From: Cryoendolithus antarcticus
Lineage: Eukaryota; Ascomycota; Dothideomycetes; Cladosporiales; Cladosporiaceae
Length of the DNA: 64,000 bases
Direction of reading: 5' to 3'
Assembly: GCA_002077065.1 (NCBI GenBank)
Contig: NAJO01000026.1
Coordinates: forward strand, 248,001-312,000
Positions 52,316 through 61,194 of this stretch are shown piece by piece. Numbering within the stretch: the first letter of the stretch is position 1; the number at the start of each line of letters is the position of its first letter. Under the pieces are notes generated by a model, which saw only the letters and a program-made list of their open reading frames with translations, was not told the DNA's origin and did no database searches. A program made the translations under genes and the position numbers.

Positions 52316-52804
52316 TCACGCTTCATGGATACTATCGCAGCACCTTAACACTGGTTGGAATGGCCAGGCTCTCATCTTTGTCGCTTCGCACAATCGATGC
52401 ATCCCCTTCAGAGGTATAACGAGCCCTAGAAACCATCTCAATGTGTCACACGTGACCATGTCATAACCGGCCATTGCTATTCGACGCCGTGGTCGCTGGC
52501 CTCGAACTTTTCGAGACACAGCAGTAAACCCTGTAGCCGCTTTCCACGTACAGTCCCCATGAAGACGCCAGGTGATACTCAACTCTGCCGACATTCGGGA
52601 ATGCTGGGAGAGCTTGTGCGTCTCCCGTTTCGCAGTCCGGTCTAAAAAGTCCCGCCACGGTGCGAGACCTTCGTTCCGTACGAGCGCGCAAACGCGAAGA
52701 AGAGGTGGTAGCGGGTAGCAGGCTCTCATGGTCAGTTCGTGGTCCTGTGACAGCGTAGCGGCGAAGACGAAGTCGTAGATCATGAGGCGCAGCTCGGGTG
52801 GTAG
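52316..52804 (-). CDS. F-box-like family copy 16, 5' end unresolved
   Basis: The domain starts LPPELRLMIYDFVFAATL at 52804, directly after a TAG. The bases before it (CGACTTTCTAG on the minus strand) form a good splice acceptor, so the TAG is probably intronic and a first exon lies upstream, not identified. The centre reads PPLLRVCALVRNEGLAPWRDFL, and the frame runs to 52316. The C-terminal ~90 residues do not resemble siblings, and a clear Trp helix is missing, so the 3' end may also be diverged or spliced. If the TAG is not intronic, this is a pseudogene. Confidence 0.45.
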   Translation of the reverse strand, partial: LPPELRLMIYDFVFAATLSQDHELTMRACYPLPPLLRVCALVRNEGLAPWRDFLDRTAKRETHKLSQHSRMSAELSITWRLHGDCTWKAATGFTAVSRKVRGQRPRRRIAMAGYDMVTCDTLRWFLGLVIPLKGMHRLCEATKMRAWPFQPVLRCCDSIHEA

Positions 52805-53427
52805 CTAGAAAGTCGTGCGGGCAGAGGTGGCGGCCTCGACCCACTGTGCAAGGACTTCATCGAAATCTGCAATACTTCGATCTCTGACTGATCGCTGAGC
52901 AAGATAGGGTTGGTGTCGATGCTAGGCGTAAGCAGTACGGAATGTCGACACGACAAGACTTCTATGACTTGTCAAATCTATGGAGAAGTAAAGCGTTTCT
53001 AGAGTACATACCATGCTCCGCCTTGTTTACACCCGATGGGTAAGGTGATAGTCGTGCTCCGAGGAGAACAGATGTGTGGTCTCACTAGAGGAGGTGCATG
53101 TAAGGTAACAAGGCAAATATTTCGTTTCCGTGCCAAGGCGCTCACTAACGACCTATTCACAAAAAAGGAGCGAACAGGAGCTTACATATACAAGGACAAC
53201 GCCTGAAATAGAGTTGGTGCGAGGAGCAAAGGTGACGAACAGATGCTAAGCAAACTCGAGTTCTCCTCCCGACTATCTCCCCGCGCTCAGCTTCTGCGAA
53301 TCTGGCTCAGTCTTGTACCACCGGCCCCTCCGCTCTCGCGAGACCTCGTAGCTCAGCACCATCTCTGCTATAGCACCGTCCTGGCTATCCACCACCTCGC
53401 ACAATGATGTAGCGCTGAGTGCGACTC
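52805..53427. other. Intergenic or first exon of copy 16
   Basis: The frame before the acceptor is open for about 20 codons (DEVLAQWVEAATSARTTF). No secure donor/ATG pair found. Nothing else seen. Confidence 0.35.
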
Positions 53428-54267
53428 TCAAGCCCTTGACCCTTCATCCCTTCCATAGCTGGCAGGAAATACATCGCTCCCCGCCATCATGTCTCGGCGC
53501 CACTCCCCACTCATTCCACATATCTCAACCGATAAGTCCTGCAGACTCTGCTGCCATCGCTCTCTCTCCTTGATGAGCATCTCGAACGCGTCCATAATGC
53601 AGCTGAGCCTAAGCGTAACTCCATCGTTGCATGAGCCTGGCAGGTTCCTCAAACGCCACAGAAACCGCTTGCAGACCAGGTCGCAGACGTCCCAGAAGCC
53701 CTTGATATCGTCGTAAGCGCGCTCAATTTCTGTCATGAGTACGTTATGCCAGACTGGCTCAGCTTCGAGGCGGAGTTGTTGACTGACTCGGCAAACGGCG
53801 AGGGTCGTAGGAGGAGGCTTGATGTCGAGGCTTCTGGCTTCGTCTAAGGTGGAGATTGCGACAAGCTCGTAGATCATGACGCGTAGCTCTGGTGGGAGGT
53901 GAAAAAGTGGTGGGATGTAGTTGAGCAGGGAAGCGGTCTTGGTCTTGCATGATCGGGCGGGTTGTTGGCGGGTCTTGCTCGCTTTGGATTTCATCTTGAG
54001 GTCTGTCAGTGATCCCTTCAACTCTGTCCTAAGAAGGCCGTGGGGAAGAACCAGTGGCATTGGACGTGGCGCTCTGTCGTGGTCTGTGGATGATGTGCTG
54101 TTAGCCGATGTTGGCGAGAAGAGGCATGACATGGAGTGAGTGTTTGACGCTAGCGTTGAAATAGCAGCGCGTGCTAACATGGAAGAAGCGATGCCTAGCA
54201 GACGTATGGGGCAACATGAGGAAACGTGAAGAAGTAAGGATAGCATACATGTGCTACTACCATACAT
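53428..54267 (-). CDS. F-box-like family copy 17
   Basis: 279-aa frame from ATG 54267. In-frame ATGs at 54180 (MLARAAISTL) and further in are alternatives, and the N-terminal hydrophobic stretch (MLSLLLHVSSCCPIRLLGI) is probably not translated. The domain lies at about residues 122-250: PPLFHLPPELRVMIYELVAIS, LAVCRVSQQLRLEAEPVW and a final EMLIKERERWQQSLQDL helix with the family Trp-Gln. A basic segment precedes the domain (KMKSKASKTRQQPARSCKTK). It is intact, and one of the two clearest block 4 members. Function unknown. Confidence 0.65.
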   Translation of the reverse strand: MYGSSTCMLSLLLHVSSCCPIRLLGIASSMLARAAISTLASNTHSMSCLFSPTSANSTSSTDHDRAPRPMPLVLPHGLLRTELKGSLTDLKMKSKASKTRQQPARSCKTKTASLLNYIPPLFHLPPELRVMIYELVAISTLDEARSLDIKPPPTTLAVCRVSQQLRLEAEPVWHNVLMTEIERAYDDIKGFWDVCDLVCKRFLWRLRNLPGSCNDGVTLRLSCIMDAFEMLIKERERWQQSLQDLSVEICGMSGEWRRDMMAGSDVFPASYGRDEGSRA

Positions 54268-54488
54268 GAAAGAAGCCGGGTATACCGTCTTCAGAATATT
54301 GCCTCGTCATTCCTGAATCCAGGCTCCAGCCAAAGGCCCAGAGGTGCTACCTGGGGTTAATCTTGCAGCCGCTTCAAGTAGTTCCAGGTGGAAATTTACC
54401 GGGAGTGACCCACCGCTTCTACCATCGCTCGTGCTCGCAGCCTTCTTCTGGAACTCCACCCACTCTTGCACGCGCATCCCTTCGCCCT

Positions 54489-55683
54489 TCACCACTCATA
54501 GTGCGCAGTCTCGAGTGCTGCTTCGCCAGACTTTTTCAACTCACGCAGCGCCTTGCACCATCTCCAGATCGCTGCAGCTTGTAGGCTATTCCAGCGCTTA
54601 GCAGCTTCGCGCGCCTGGACCGACCAGCGCTTCGCGTGGGCCTCCTTGCTCAGAGCGCCAAGATCAGTCCAGAAGATACCAATGTCCGCCACACTTTTCT
54701 GCAACTCGCTGTCCACAGCGGTGGTGTAGAGCTCGATCGCCTCCTTGCGAATAAGCTTGCAGGTCAACAGCAGAGCTGGAACTGGCTTGCAAGCAGACGG
54801 AATTTGCGTGTCGATAGCCTTGGCTGGGAGTGTTGCCATCACATGTGGCATGCGAAGATGACGAGGCTCTGTTACCCCGGTGGTCGTGGCGTCGTGTGCG
54901 AGTGCGGAGTGGATCACGAGATTGTAGATCTCGTTGCGCAACTCAGCTGGTAGGCTGAAGAGTATGCTGTGCTGGGCTGCTAGTGACTGCGCCATTCTGA
55001 TCGAAGTGTACTCCCTTCGCAATGAGGCGTAGTGCGCGCACAGTCGTGGAAGAGCCGAGTCCGACGGTCCCGGTGGCGCAGCGTGTTTTGGCGTATAGCG
55101 TCCTGGCTTCACCACCGGTTCGTAGACTGGACATCGCATAGCTGGCATGCGTAAGGTAGCAGCGTTGTCTATGTTGAATCAGTCTTAGGTCACAGTTTAT
55201 AATCATTGACACGAACTCACTGCATGCCCAATTGCACATGCGGTGTGCTCCATGTAAGCCTAGAGGGCATGCGAAACGGTCGAAGAGGTGGCTGCCAGCA
55301 GTAGGCGCCCCAAGAGCCTCAAGGTGCTCGCTGCCAGGAACGAAAGTGAGGGCACCTTCGGACGTCTCGAGGCCGGACACATCAGAGGCCGCCATGGCAC
55401 GCATGTCCGAATCGTCGTCCTCCATGTTGGACCAAGCCTCAACAGTGCGCGCGGTCTGCGCCGTGGTGATGGTAGGGGTGAACTGGAAGCCCCACGAGGC
55501 CTCGAGGCCGGCAGTATCGAGGAAGTAGTCCTCGAAGACAGCGACCGCAACAGCCGAAGGCATGGCCCAGGGCATCGGTGCATCTGTTGACTCGGCCTGG
55601 CAGGAATGAAGGTATTGGCTGTGGTCGTGTTCACCGGCGGCGGAGCGGTTGATGCGCATCTGAGCGCCTTTCGAAGTGTCCAT
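54489..55683 (-). CDS. F-box-like family copy 18, possible two-exon long form
   Basis: The secure part is the 54489-55148 frame (219 aa from ATG 55148, or 168 aa from ATG 54995, MAQSLAAQH): LFSLPAELRNEIYNLVIHSAL, PALLLTCKLIRKEAIELYTTAV and a Trp helix AAIWRWCKALRELKKS. A long upstream minus-strand ORF from ATG 55683 (MDTSKGAQMRINRS) ends in a consensus donor GTGAGT at 55220. Splicing to the acceptor at 55127 (94-nt intron, ACTGAT branch site) joins it in phase to the same frame (exons 55683-55221 and 55126-54489, 366 aa). The upstream exon is acidic with no known domain. The alternative is two separate genes. Function unknown. Confidence 0.5.
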
Positions 55684-55987
55684 GTCCGTATCGCGGTGTG
55701 TTTTGTGCTCAGTGTTTATAGGTTTGTGATATTTTGGAGTGACCAAGGAGATGTCGCAACAAATAGACAAAATTGGAACAGCCAAGACGCTAATAGCGCA
55801 CAGACATGCTCCCAGGAAGTGAAGTGAATGGCAATACTTCTACGCGTGGGGCATGCTGCCGATAAGCATATTCTGCTTTACATCGCAGTGCAAATGTCCT
55901 ACGCTGCTGCAGTTGAGGGCGAGGAACCCGTGCGTTTCTTCAAGTCACGGTAACTCGGACCATGGAGAGGCGCAGATCGACATTTCA
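55684..55987. other. Intergenic
   Basis: 304 nt between two minus-strand genes; probable promoter of copy 18. No gene seen. Confidence 0.4.
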
Positions 55988-57095
55988 TCAAGCAGTCCTC
56001 AAGGTGACGCCGCTCAAGATGCCCTCGACAAAGCCGCCCGCTTCTCTGTCAAGCTGCACGGGGTCAATACGTCTCAGAGCCGCACGTTGTGCTTGAAGCA
56101 CTTCTGGCTCCTCGAGTACACTGCGCATTACCTCTGCATCTTTCCTCCAATACGCATCAACCTTCCCTTTCAGTTCTGCATCCCTCGCAATGCCGTTCTT
56201 GACCACGCCAAGACTTCGTGTTTTCGCAAGCAGCTGATCAAGCACCTTGCCATGATCTCTGAGCTTCTCGGCTGCAGGCGGCGGCGTGATGAAGGCGCGA
56301 CCAGTAGCTTGCATCCAGATCACCCAGCCGAGTACGCCATCGAATGCCGCTATAGCGAGACCGCGGAAGACAGGGATCTTCCAGGCCAGAAAGTCAATCT
56401 CACTGACGCGGGTGCTGCGTTGATTGCCGGTGCTGTCATAGTTGGCCACGATGTAAATCTCTGCCGTGGCGATGAGCACGCCTGCAATACAAGCTTGCAC
56501 TCGCCAGCGGGATCCTTCAACGCCACAAATGGAGGCCGAAGTCGTGATGCCTAGGGCGATTAGGTGCAACACATGCGGTATCAGCAGCGCAGGCACGATA
56601 TAGAGCAGATATGCAGATGACGCAACCCGCTCACTGGGCTTGCCAAAATTGCAGTTCAGCAAGACGTCTGGGCCGAGACGAGCATACAGTAGACGCGCAT
56701 CGAGACCGCCCTGATCGAAGATAGTACGCAGTCGCTCGTCTACAGGCGTGAGTTGACGTAGAGCTTTTAGGCGAGTCAAGAGTACACCACCTGGAGTCTG
56801 TAGCCGAGACTCTGTCAGGCGGAAGATGTTCTCGGGTTGGAATAGCGGGAGAGTAGACAGTAGTGCAGCAAGGGCTGAGAGGAACAGCACAGTCAATGCC
56901 AGCTGGGTCTTTGGTGATACTGGGCGTAAGCTAGACTGTGGCCGCGATCGAATGTTGCGGTATGTGGAGAGGATACGCGGGACAAGCCAGGGGCCGAAGA
57001 AAATAAGTAACGATTGTATGCTGGAGTGAGGTCAGTCAACGCAGGAATTGTAACAGTAACAGGGTATCATGAGCCTACGTCTGCCATGGAACCAT
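55988..57095 (-). CDS. Conserved fungal multi-pass membrane protein
   Basis: Two exons: 57095-57079 (17 nt) and 57020-55988, joined over a 58-nt intron (GTAGGC; TTGACTGACC; CCAG), 349 aa. The N-terminus becomes MVPWQTIQSLLIFFGPWLVP, a pattern I recall from uncharacterised Pezizomycotina membrane proteins. Hydrophobic segments: about 7-20, 46-65 (LALTVLFLSALAALLSTLPLF), 140-160 (YLLYIVPALLIPHVLHLIAL), 177-195 (CIAGVLIATAEIYIVANY) and 220-240 (GLAIAAFDGVLGWVIWMQ). A charged C-terminal tail (about 250-349) has no known motif. Location is likely mitochondrial or ER membrane (inference). It is divergent from DRE2. Confidence 0.75.
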
Positions 57096-57311
57096 CTTGA
57101 CGCTGCAGCTTGCTTGCTACGGTGCATATAGCACAAAGAACTGCGTGGTGGACGAAGTGAGGTCGCGTCTGACTTGACGTGTCTCCGATTTCGGCCAGAA
57201 TTTGGAGCGGATGCTTGATCATCAATCGGCAATTACCACTCATATGCACTTCGTTCACAACTGCGTATTCCAACTCCCATATCGCCCACTGCGTTACCTG
57301 ACATTTCGACC
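57096..57311. promoter_or_regulatory. Short divergent promoter, membrane protein and DRE2
   Basis: Only 216 nt separate the two start codons, so the genes share one promoter region and may be co-expressed. Confidence 0.5.
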
Positions 57312-58421
57312 ATGGCGCCCTCGGTACTTCTTGACAATTCGTCCGACTTCAACATGCCGTCCTCCAACGCCGCCCCTCAGCGAACCCTCCTTCTCGCCCC
57401 GCCCTCTGTAGCTGCACATCCCGAAGCATTAAATCGCATACTGGAGGCTCATGACCGCAAGGCAACCGACATACAGATGCTTGATCGGCTCGCACTTGGC
57501 CTCGTAGCGCTGCCAGAGGCGACATATGATCTCGTTCTGCTGCTTACAAATGTCGATGGCAAGGTGCAGAGCGAAGCGGAGCTAGATCGCGAGGCAGTTT
57601 CGAAGATCGTACGAAGTCTGCGAGAGGGTGGGGAGCTGAAGTCGCAGAGCGGGGCATTGGAAGCACGGGACAGGACGGAGCTGATTCTCGGGGGACTTGT
57701 GGAGCGCGAGGGAGGGGCGATGAGGAAGGTCAAGCCAGCTGGAGAACAGACTGTCAAGCTCAGCTTTGGCGGACGTAGGAAGGCCGACGCTGCTACTGTA
57801 CCTGCAAACGCGGTGGAGGCTGCTGGTACTGCGAAGCGAAAGAGTGAAGGGATCTCTAGGGAGCATGCGAGTGGCAATGGGGTCATGAAAGCCACACCTG
57901 CGGGAGTGGGCTTCATCGATACGAGTGACGACCTGGACATGGACTACGACGAGGACGAGGACGATGACATGGAGATTCCTAGTAATGAGGAATTGGAGCG
58001 GGCGGAGAAGATCGACCCGGACTCGCTGTTGACAGAGGAGGATAGGAGGAAGCCGCTGGTGATACGTGAGTGCTGCCTTGTCTCGTACAGGTTTGTTTCA
58101 GCCAACTAACACGATATGACAGCCGATGCTTGCAAGCCCAATACGAAGCGACGGCGGGCCTGCAAAGACTGCTCCTGCGGTCTTGCCCAGCGGATCGAAG
58201 CTGAGGACAAGGAAAAGAGATCAAATGCCGATGCCAGTCTAGCCAAGCTTACCGCTAACGACTTGACCGAAGTCGACTTTACCGTACAAGGCAAGGTCGG
58301 TTCGTGTGGGAACTGTGCCTTGGGAGATGCGTTCAGATGCGATGGCTGTCCGTACATCGGTCTGCCAGCCTTCAAGCCTGGCGAGGAAGTCAGACTGCTG
58401 AACAATGAGGTCCAGCTGTGA
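57312..58421 (+). CDS. DRE2: DRE2/anamorsin Fe-S cluster assembly protein
   Basis: Two exons (57312-58065 and 58123-58421; 57-nt intron GTGAGT; CTAAC; ACAG), 350 aa. Dre2 carries a [2Fe-2S] and a [4Fe-4S] cluster and, with the Tah18 reductase, passes electrons to the cytosolic Fe-S assembly machinery. The N-terminal methyltransferase-like domain (about 20-135) has [20 protein letters not shown]. An acidic linker follows. Motif I near the exon junction is [19 protein letters not shown], and motif II is [29 protein letters not shown], with the paired CxxC-x7-CxxC. The splice restores IPDACKP across the junction. All cluster-ligand Cys are present. Confidence 0.95.
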
Positions 58422-59669
58422 TTGTACATGAATCTGAAAGCAGCAGTGGTCTTGATGGATGAGCGTGGTCCGGGTGGTGGTAATGAGCATGACAATGAAT
58501 ATAGACTTGTACAAAGTAGCCTCTGAGATGCAATATCCGATGCGTTATAGTCTTCCGCCAGGAATTCTCAGATCAAATGAGCATGATCACCATATCGTGA
58601 TTCCATGTGTATAGGCCTTGGTTTTGCTCTGAATGCCTCACCTCGAGGAATTTCAGGGGAGCGGAATTAAGATTTCCCGACACAACCCCAGGTCAGCGGA
58701 CACCACCAGCGATGTCAGGCTTCAATACTGTCATGGCTGTATTTCGTCCAACATGGTGTTACATCCGAGGTAATTGCACGTGTCCCATCGACGGCGATGC
58801 TTACATTCATCTGCTATCAAAGGGGCGATTTGAGATGACGAACTCGAACGTTGTGACCCCGGAGAGCGAACACTAGGCGTCCGCATCAAGTTCATCAGCA
58901 GGCAGACTCTGCCAATCACGCAACTCTGGGCATTGCCATCCATGGCACATCGGAATCACATCACAGCGATTCGGCCTGAGGATACGATGTCCACTACTGA
59001 CTCATTTCACGGAACACCGCGGCGTCTCACGAAGGCTGTTCAACAACGTCGAACCACTCGCGCATGAGCGGTGTCTGGGCACGGCCGATAGCTTTGGCAC
59101 ACGAAGTTATCTTTACGCCTATAGCGCCATGCTATGTGCTGGTGTGGCAAGCCTACTGATGCGGCTCGGAATGCTACTCCGCGACGTCACGGCTACACAA
59201 GCTAATGGCCAAATTGGCGACTTGTAGCGATGTCGCGGCGAAGATTCGCAGTCCTCTCCAATGAGCTGACTGGGGTAAGCTGTCTAGTGTGCACCGGTAT
59301 AAACTGTTTCAGCCGCCCGCTATGGCTCCACTGCTACGACAGGTAGGTGCTACATATCCACCCCATCACTCGTGGCATTCTCGACAGCTTTCTCTCCGGG
59401 TCGTCGTACGCCCACGAATTTCGCGGAAGCGTGAAAAGTGTATTAACGACAACTCTGCGGATCCAAAACGTGATCGTCGTCGGTACCTCACCAACAGACA
59501 GCTTTAAGCAGCACGACCTGCCGTCTGAACGGTACTACACAGATAGCCTCTTGTCACATCTTAGCTTAGGCGCTCGGCTGCTACATCGTCCGGCCAGGTC
59601 AGCGTTCGCTGCGCACATGTATCATCCCCGAAACTTCGAACAGCGAAAGGCAATCTGGGCAAGGAGACA
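58422..59669. other. Intergenic
   Basis: 1.25 kb without a supported gene, between two plus-strand genes. Confidence 0.4.
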
Positions 59670-60965
59670 ATGTCTCCCGGTTCCCACAGACGAGACATGA
59701 GCGGTCAAGCTCAACGGCCGCATCTTGTCAAGATGCCCTGGACATGGCCTCCACCGCCTCCTGCCATATACACGCCGTCAGATCCCGATGCGCTGGGATT
59801 GATGGTCCTTGGCATTCATGTCGACGAGTCCTTGGAGAGGCTACATTTGGGCCATGTGCATGTCACCCAACTCACGCCGCTCGATCTCCTGAAGCTCGAT
59901 CTACTCCATCAGGCTTCATTACCCCTCGACGATAACGTAGTACGTGGCCTGAAAGCGCTCCGCGACGATGATACAGCGACTGTCCGGAGCATCAGCGAGC
60001 TCGACACCGATCTGGGCTATGCTATTGGGAGTGCGATAGCTACCTTCGTAGGCGCGGACTACTTTGGCCATGAAGCTGGCATGGACATCATCGCCTTGCA
60101 ACCTCCTCCTATACCCTCGTCAAATCTTGCGCTAGGAGCACCTGCACTTATCCGTCATGGCACAACGGCGACCATAATCAGTAACTTCCACGCCACGCTT
60201 CGCCATCCTTCTCGCAGTAGTGGTCGCGCACCGGTCTACCCCATCAGTGCCCATCCAGATCTCAGTAAATTGCGTGTGGCGGGCTTGACGGCAACACAAA
60301 CTCCCGACGAACCCATCGAGCTCGTCAGACCCTTCGGAGACACCTCGTTCTTTCCGCGCACAGATCCGGAGACGCCAACTCGACGGTCAGAGGCAGAACC
60401 CACACGAAGCGGAGAGGAGCCATCAGGAGGCTCGACTAGCAACCGAAAGCCGCTTGTACCGCCAAAATTGAACAGATTCGACAGCGCCATCACACCTCCC
60501 GTACTTGCTCGAGCTGACTCCAGCAAGTCCGACCAAGCACTCCAAGCTGGTGACACAGCCACAGCTACACTAAGCAAAACCATGCGAGACCGCCTCCATA
60601 CGCTAGGCCTAGCGCTCTGCGCCGCGGAAACGATGACCGGCCGGCCCATATACCTCGAGACTCCAGTCAACTCGCACTCAACACCTGATGGCCAGCGTCC
60701 CGCAACGGACAGGACCGGCTCCGACAATTCGACTACATCCAAACTCTCGGATGGGACCAGGCTCCGATCCGAGCCCGACGCAACGATCGAGGGTGGAGCT
60801 GCGGAGGAATGGGCTGTTGGTGCGCAGATCTTGTTTGGTGCCAATGGTTCTGAGCTGAGGCAGAAGGTCGCACGATTCTGGAATGAGTGGCCAGATATTG
60901 GAGGCGAGGCGCTTATGGCTGTGGAGGTCGCTATTTCGGCGCGAGAGCCGCGGCGGCATGAGTGA
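59670..60965 (+). CDS. Hypothetical protein, unknown
   Basis: 431-aa uninterrupted frame from ATG 59670 (MSPGSHRRDMSGQAQ); ATG 59697 is an alternative. Not recognised. Residues about 25-75 form a Pro/Leu-rich region (WTWPPPPPAIYTPSDPDALG, LLKLDLLHQASLPLDD). About 90-160 look folded (SELDTDLGYAIGSAIATFVG). The middle (200-360) is Ser/Thr/Pro-rich and disordered. A C-terminal block (about 385-425: EEWAVGAQILFGANGSELRQ, then RFWNEWPDIGGEALMAVEVA) is again ordered. No signal peptide, transmembrane segment or catalytic motif seen. The long frame, absence of stops and ordered ends argue for a real gene. Confidence 0.65.
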   Translation: MSPGSHRRDMSGQAQRPHLVKMPWTWPPPPPAIYTPSDPDALGLMVLGIHVDESLERLHLGHVHVTQLTPLDLLKLDLLHQASLPLDDNVVRGLKALRDDDTATVRSISELDTDLGYAIGSAIATFVGADYFGHEAGMDIIALQPPPIPSSNLALGAPALIRHGTTATIISNFHATLRHPSRSSGRAPVYPISAHPDLSKLRVAGLTATQTPDEPIELVRPFGDTSFFPRTDPETPTRRSEAEPTRSGEEPSGGSTSNRKPLVPPKLNRFDSAITPPVLARADSSKSDQALQAGDTATATLSKTMRDRLHTLGLALCAAETMTGRPIYLETPVNSHSTPDGQRPATDRTGSDNSTTSKLSDGTRLRSEPDATIEGGAAEEWAVGAQILFGANGSELRQKVARFWNEWPDIGGEALMAVEVAISAREPRRHE

Positions 60966-61194
60966 ACTCACGGGTGGAAGGGAAATAGGCTTCGATGTCA
61001 ACGCTCAGGCATTATGTTCCGGAATCGGACGCCAGGCGAGCAGCACAATGATTCCCATCATACAGACTACAATGTATACACTCTGGCGTATATGGTGCTA
61101 ACCCTTTCGGCTCTGTCCATGCCTCTCGTAGGCTCTGCACTTTACAACCCGGATTGCTGGTTGTACGTATTCGTGCACAAGAATACCGCCCCCC

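Larger units (their letters stand above)
52316..55683 (-). repeat. Block 4 of the F-box-like family (3 loci, all minus)
   Basis: Three minus-strand loci with the more canonical LPPELRxMIYELV/LPAELRNEIYNLV helix common in Dothideomycete F-box-like proteins. They are more diverged from one another and from blocks 1-3 than copies within those blocks. Confidence 0.6.

Noticed and set aside
52783..52810. TAG before LPPELRLMIYDF as a nonsense mutation
   Set aside because: The preceding pyrimidine tract and TAG make a good splice acceptor, so an intron is at least as likely.
55853..56554. 233-codon plus-strand ORF
   Set aside because: Antisense to the membrane-protein gene, which has a supported intron and hydrophobic segments.
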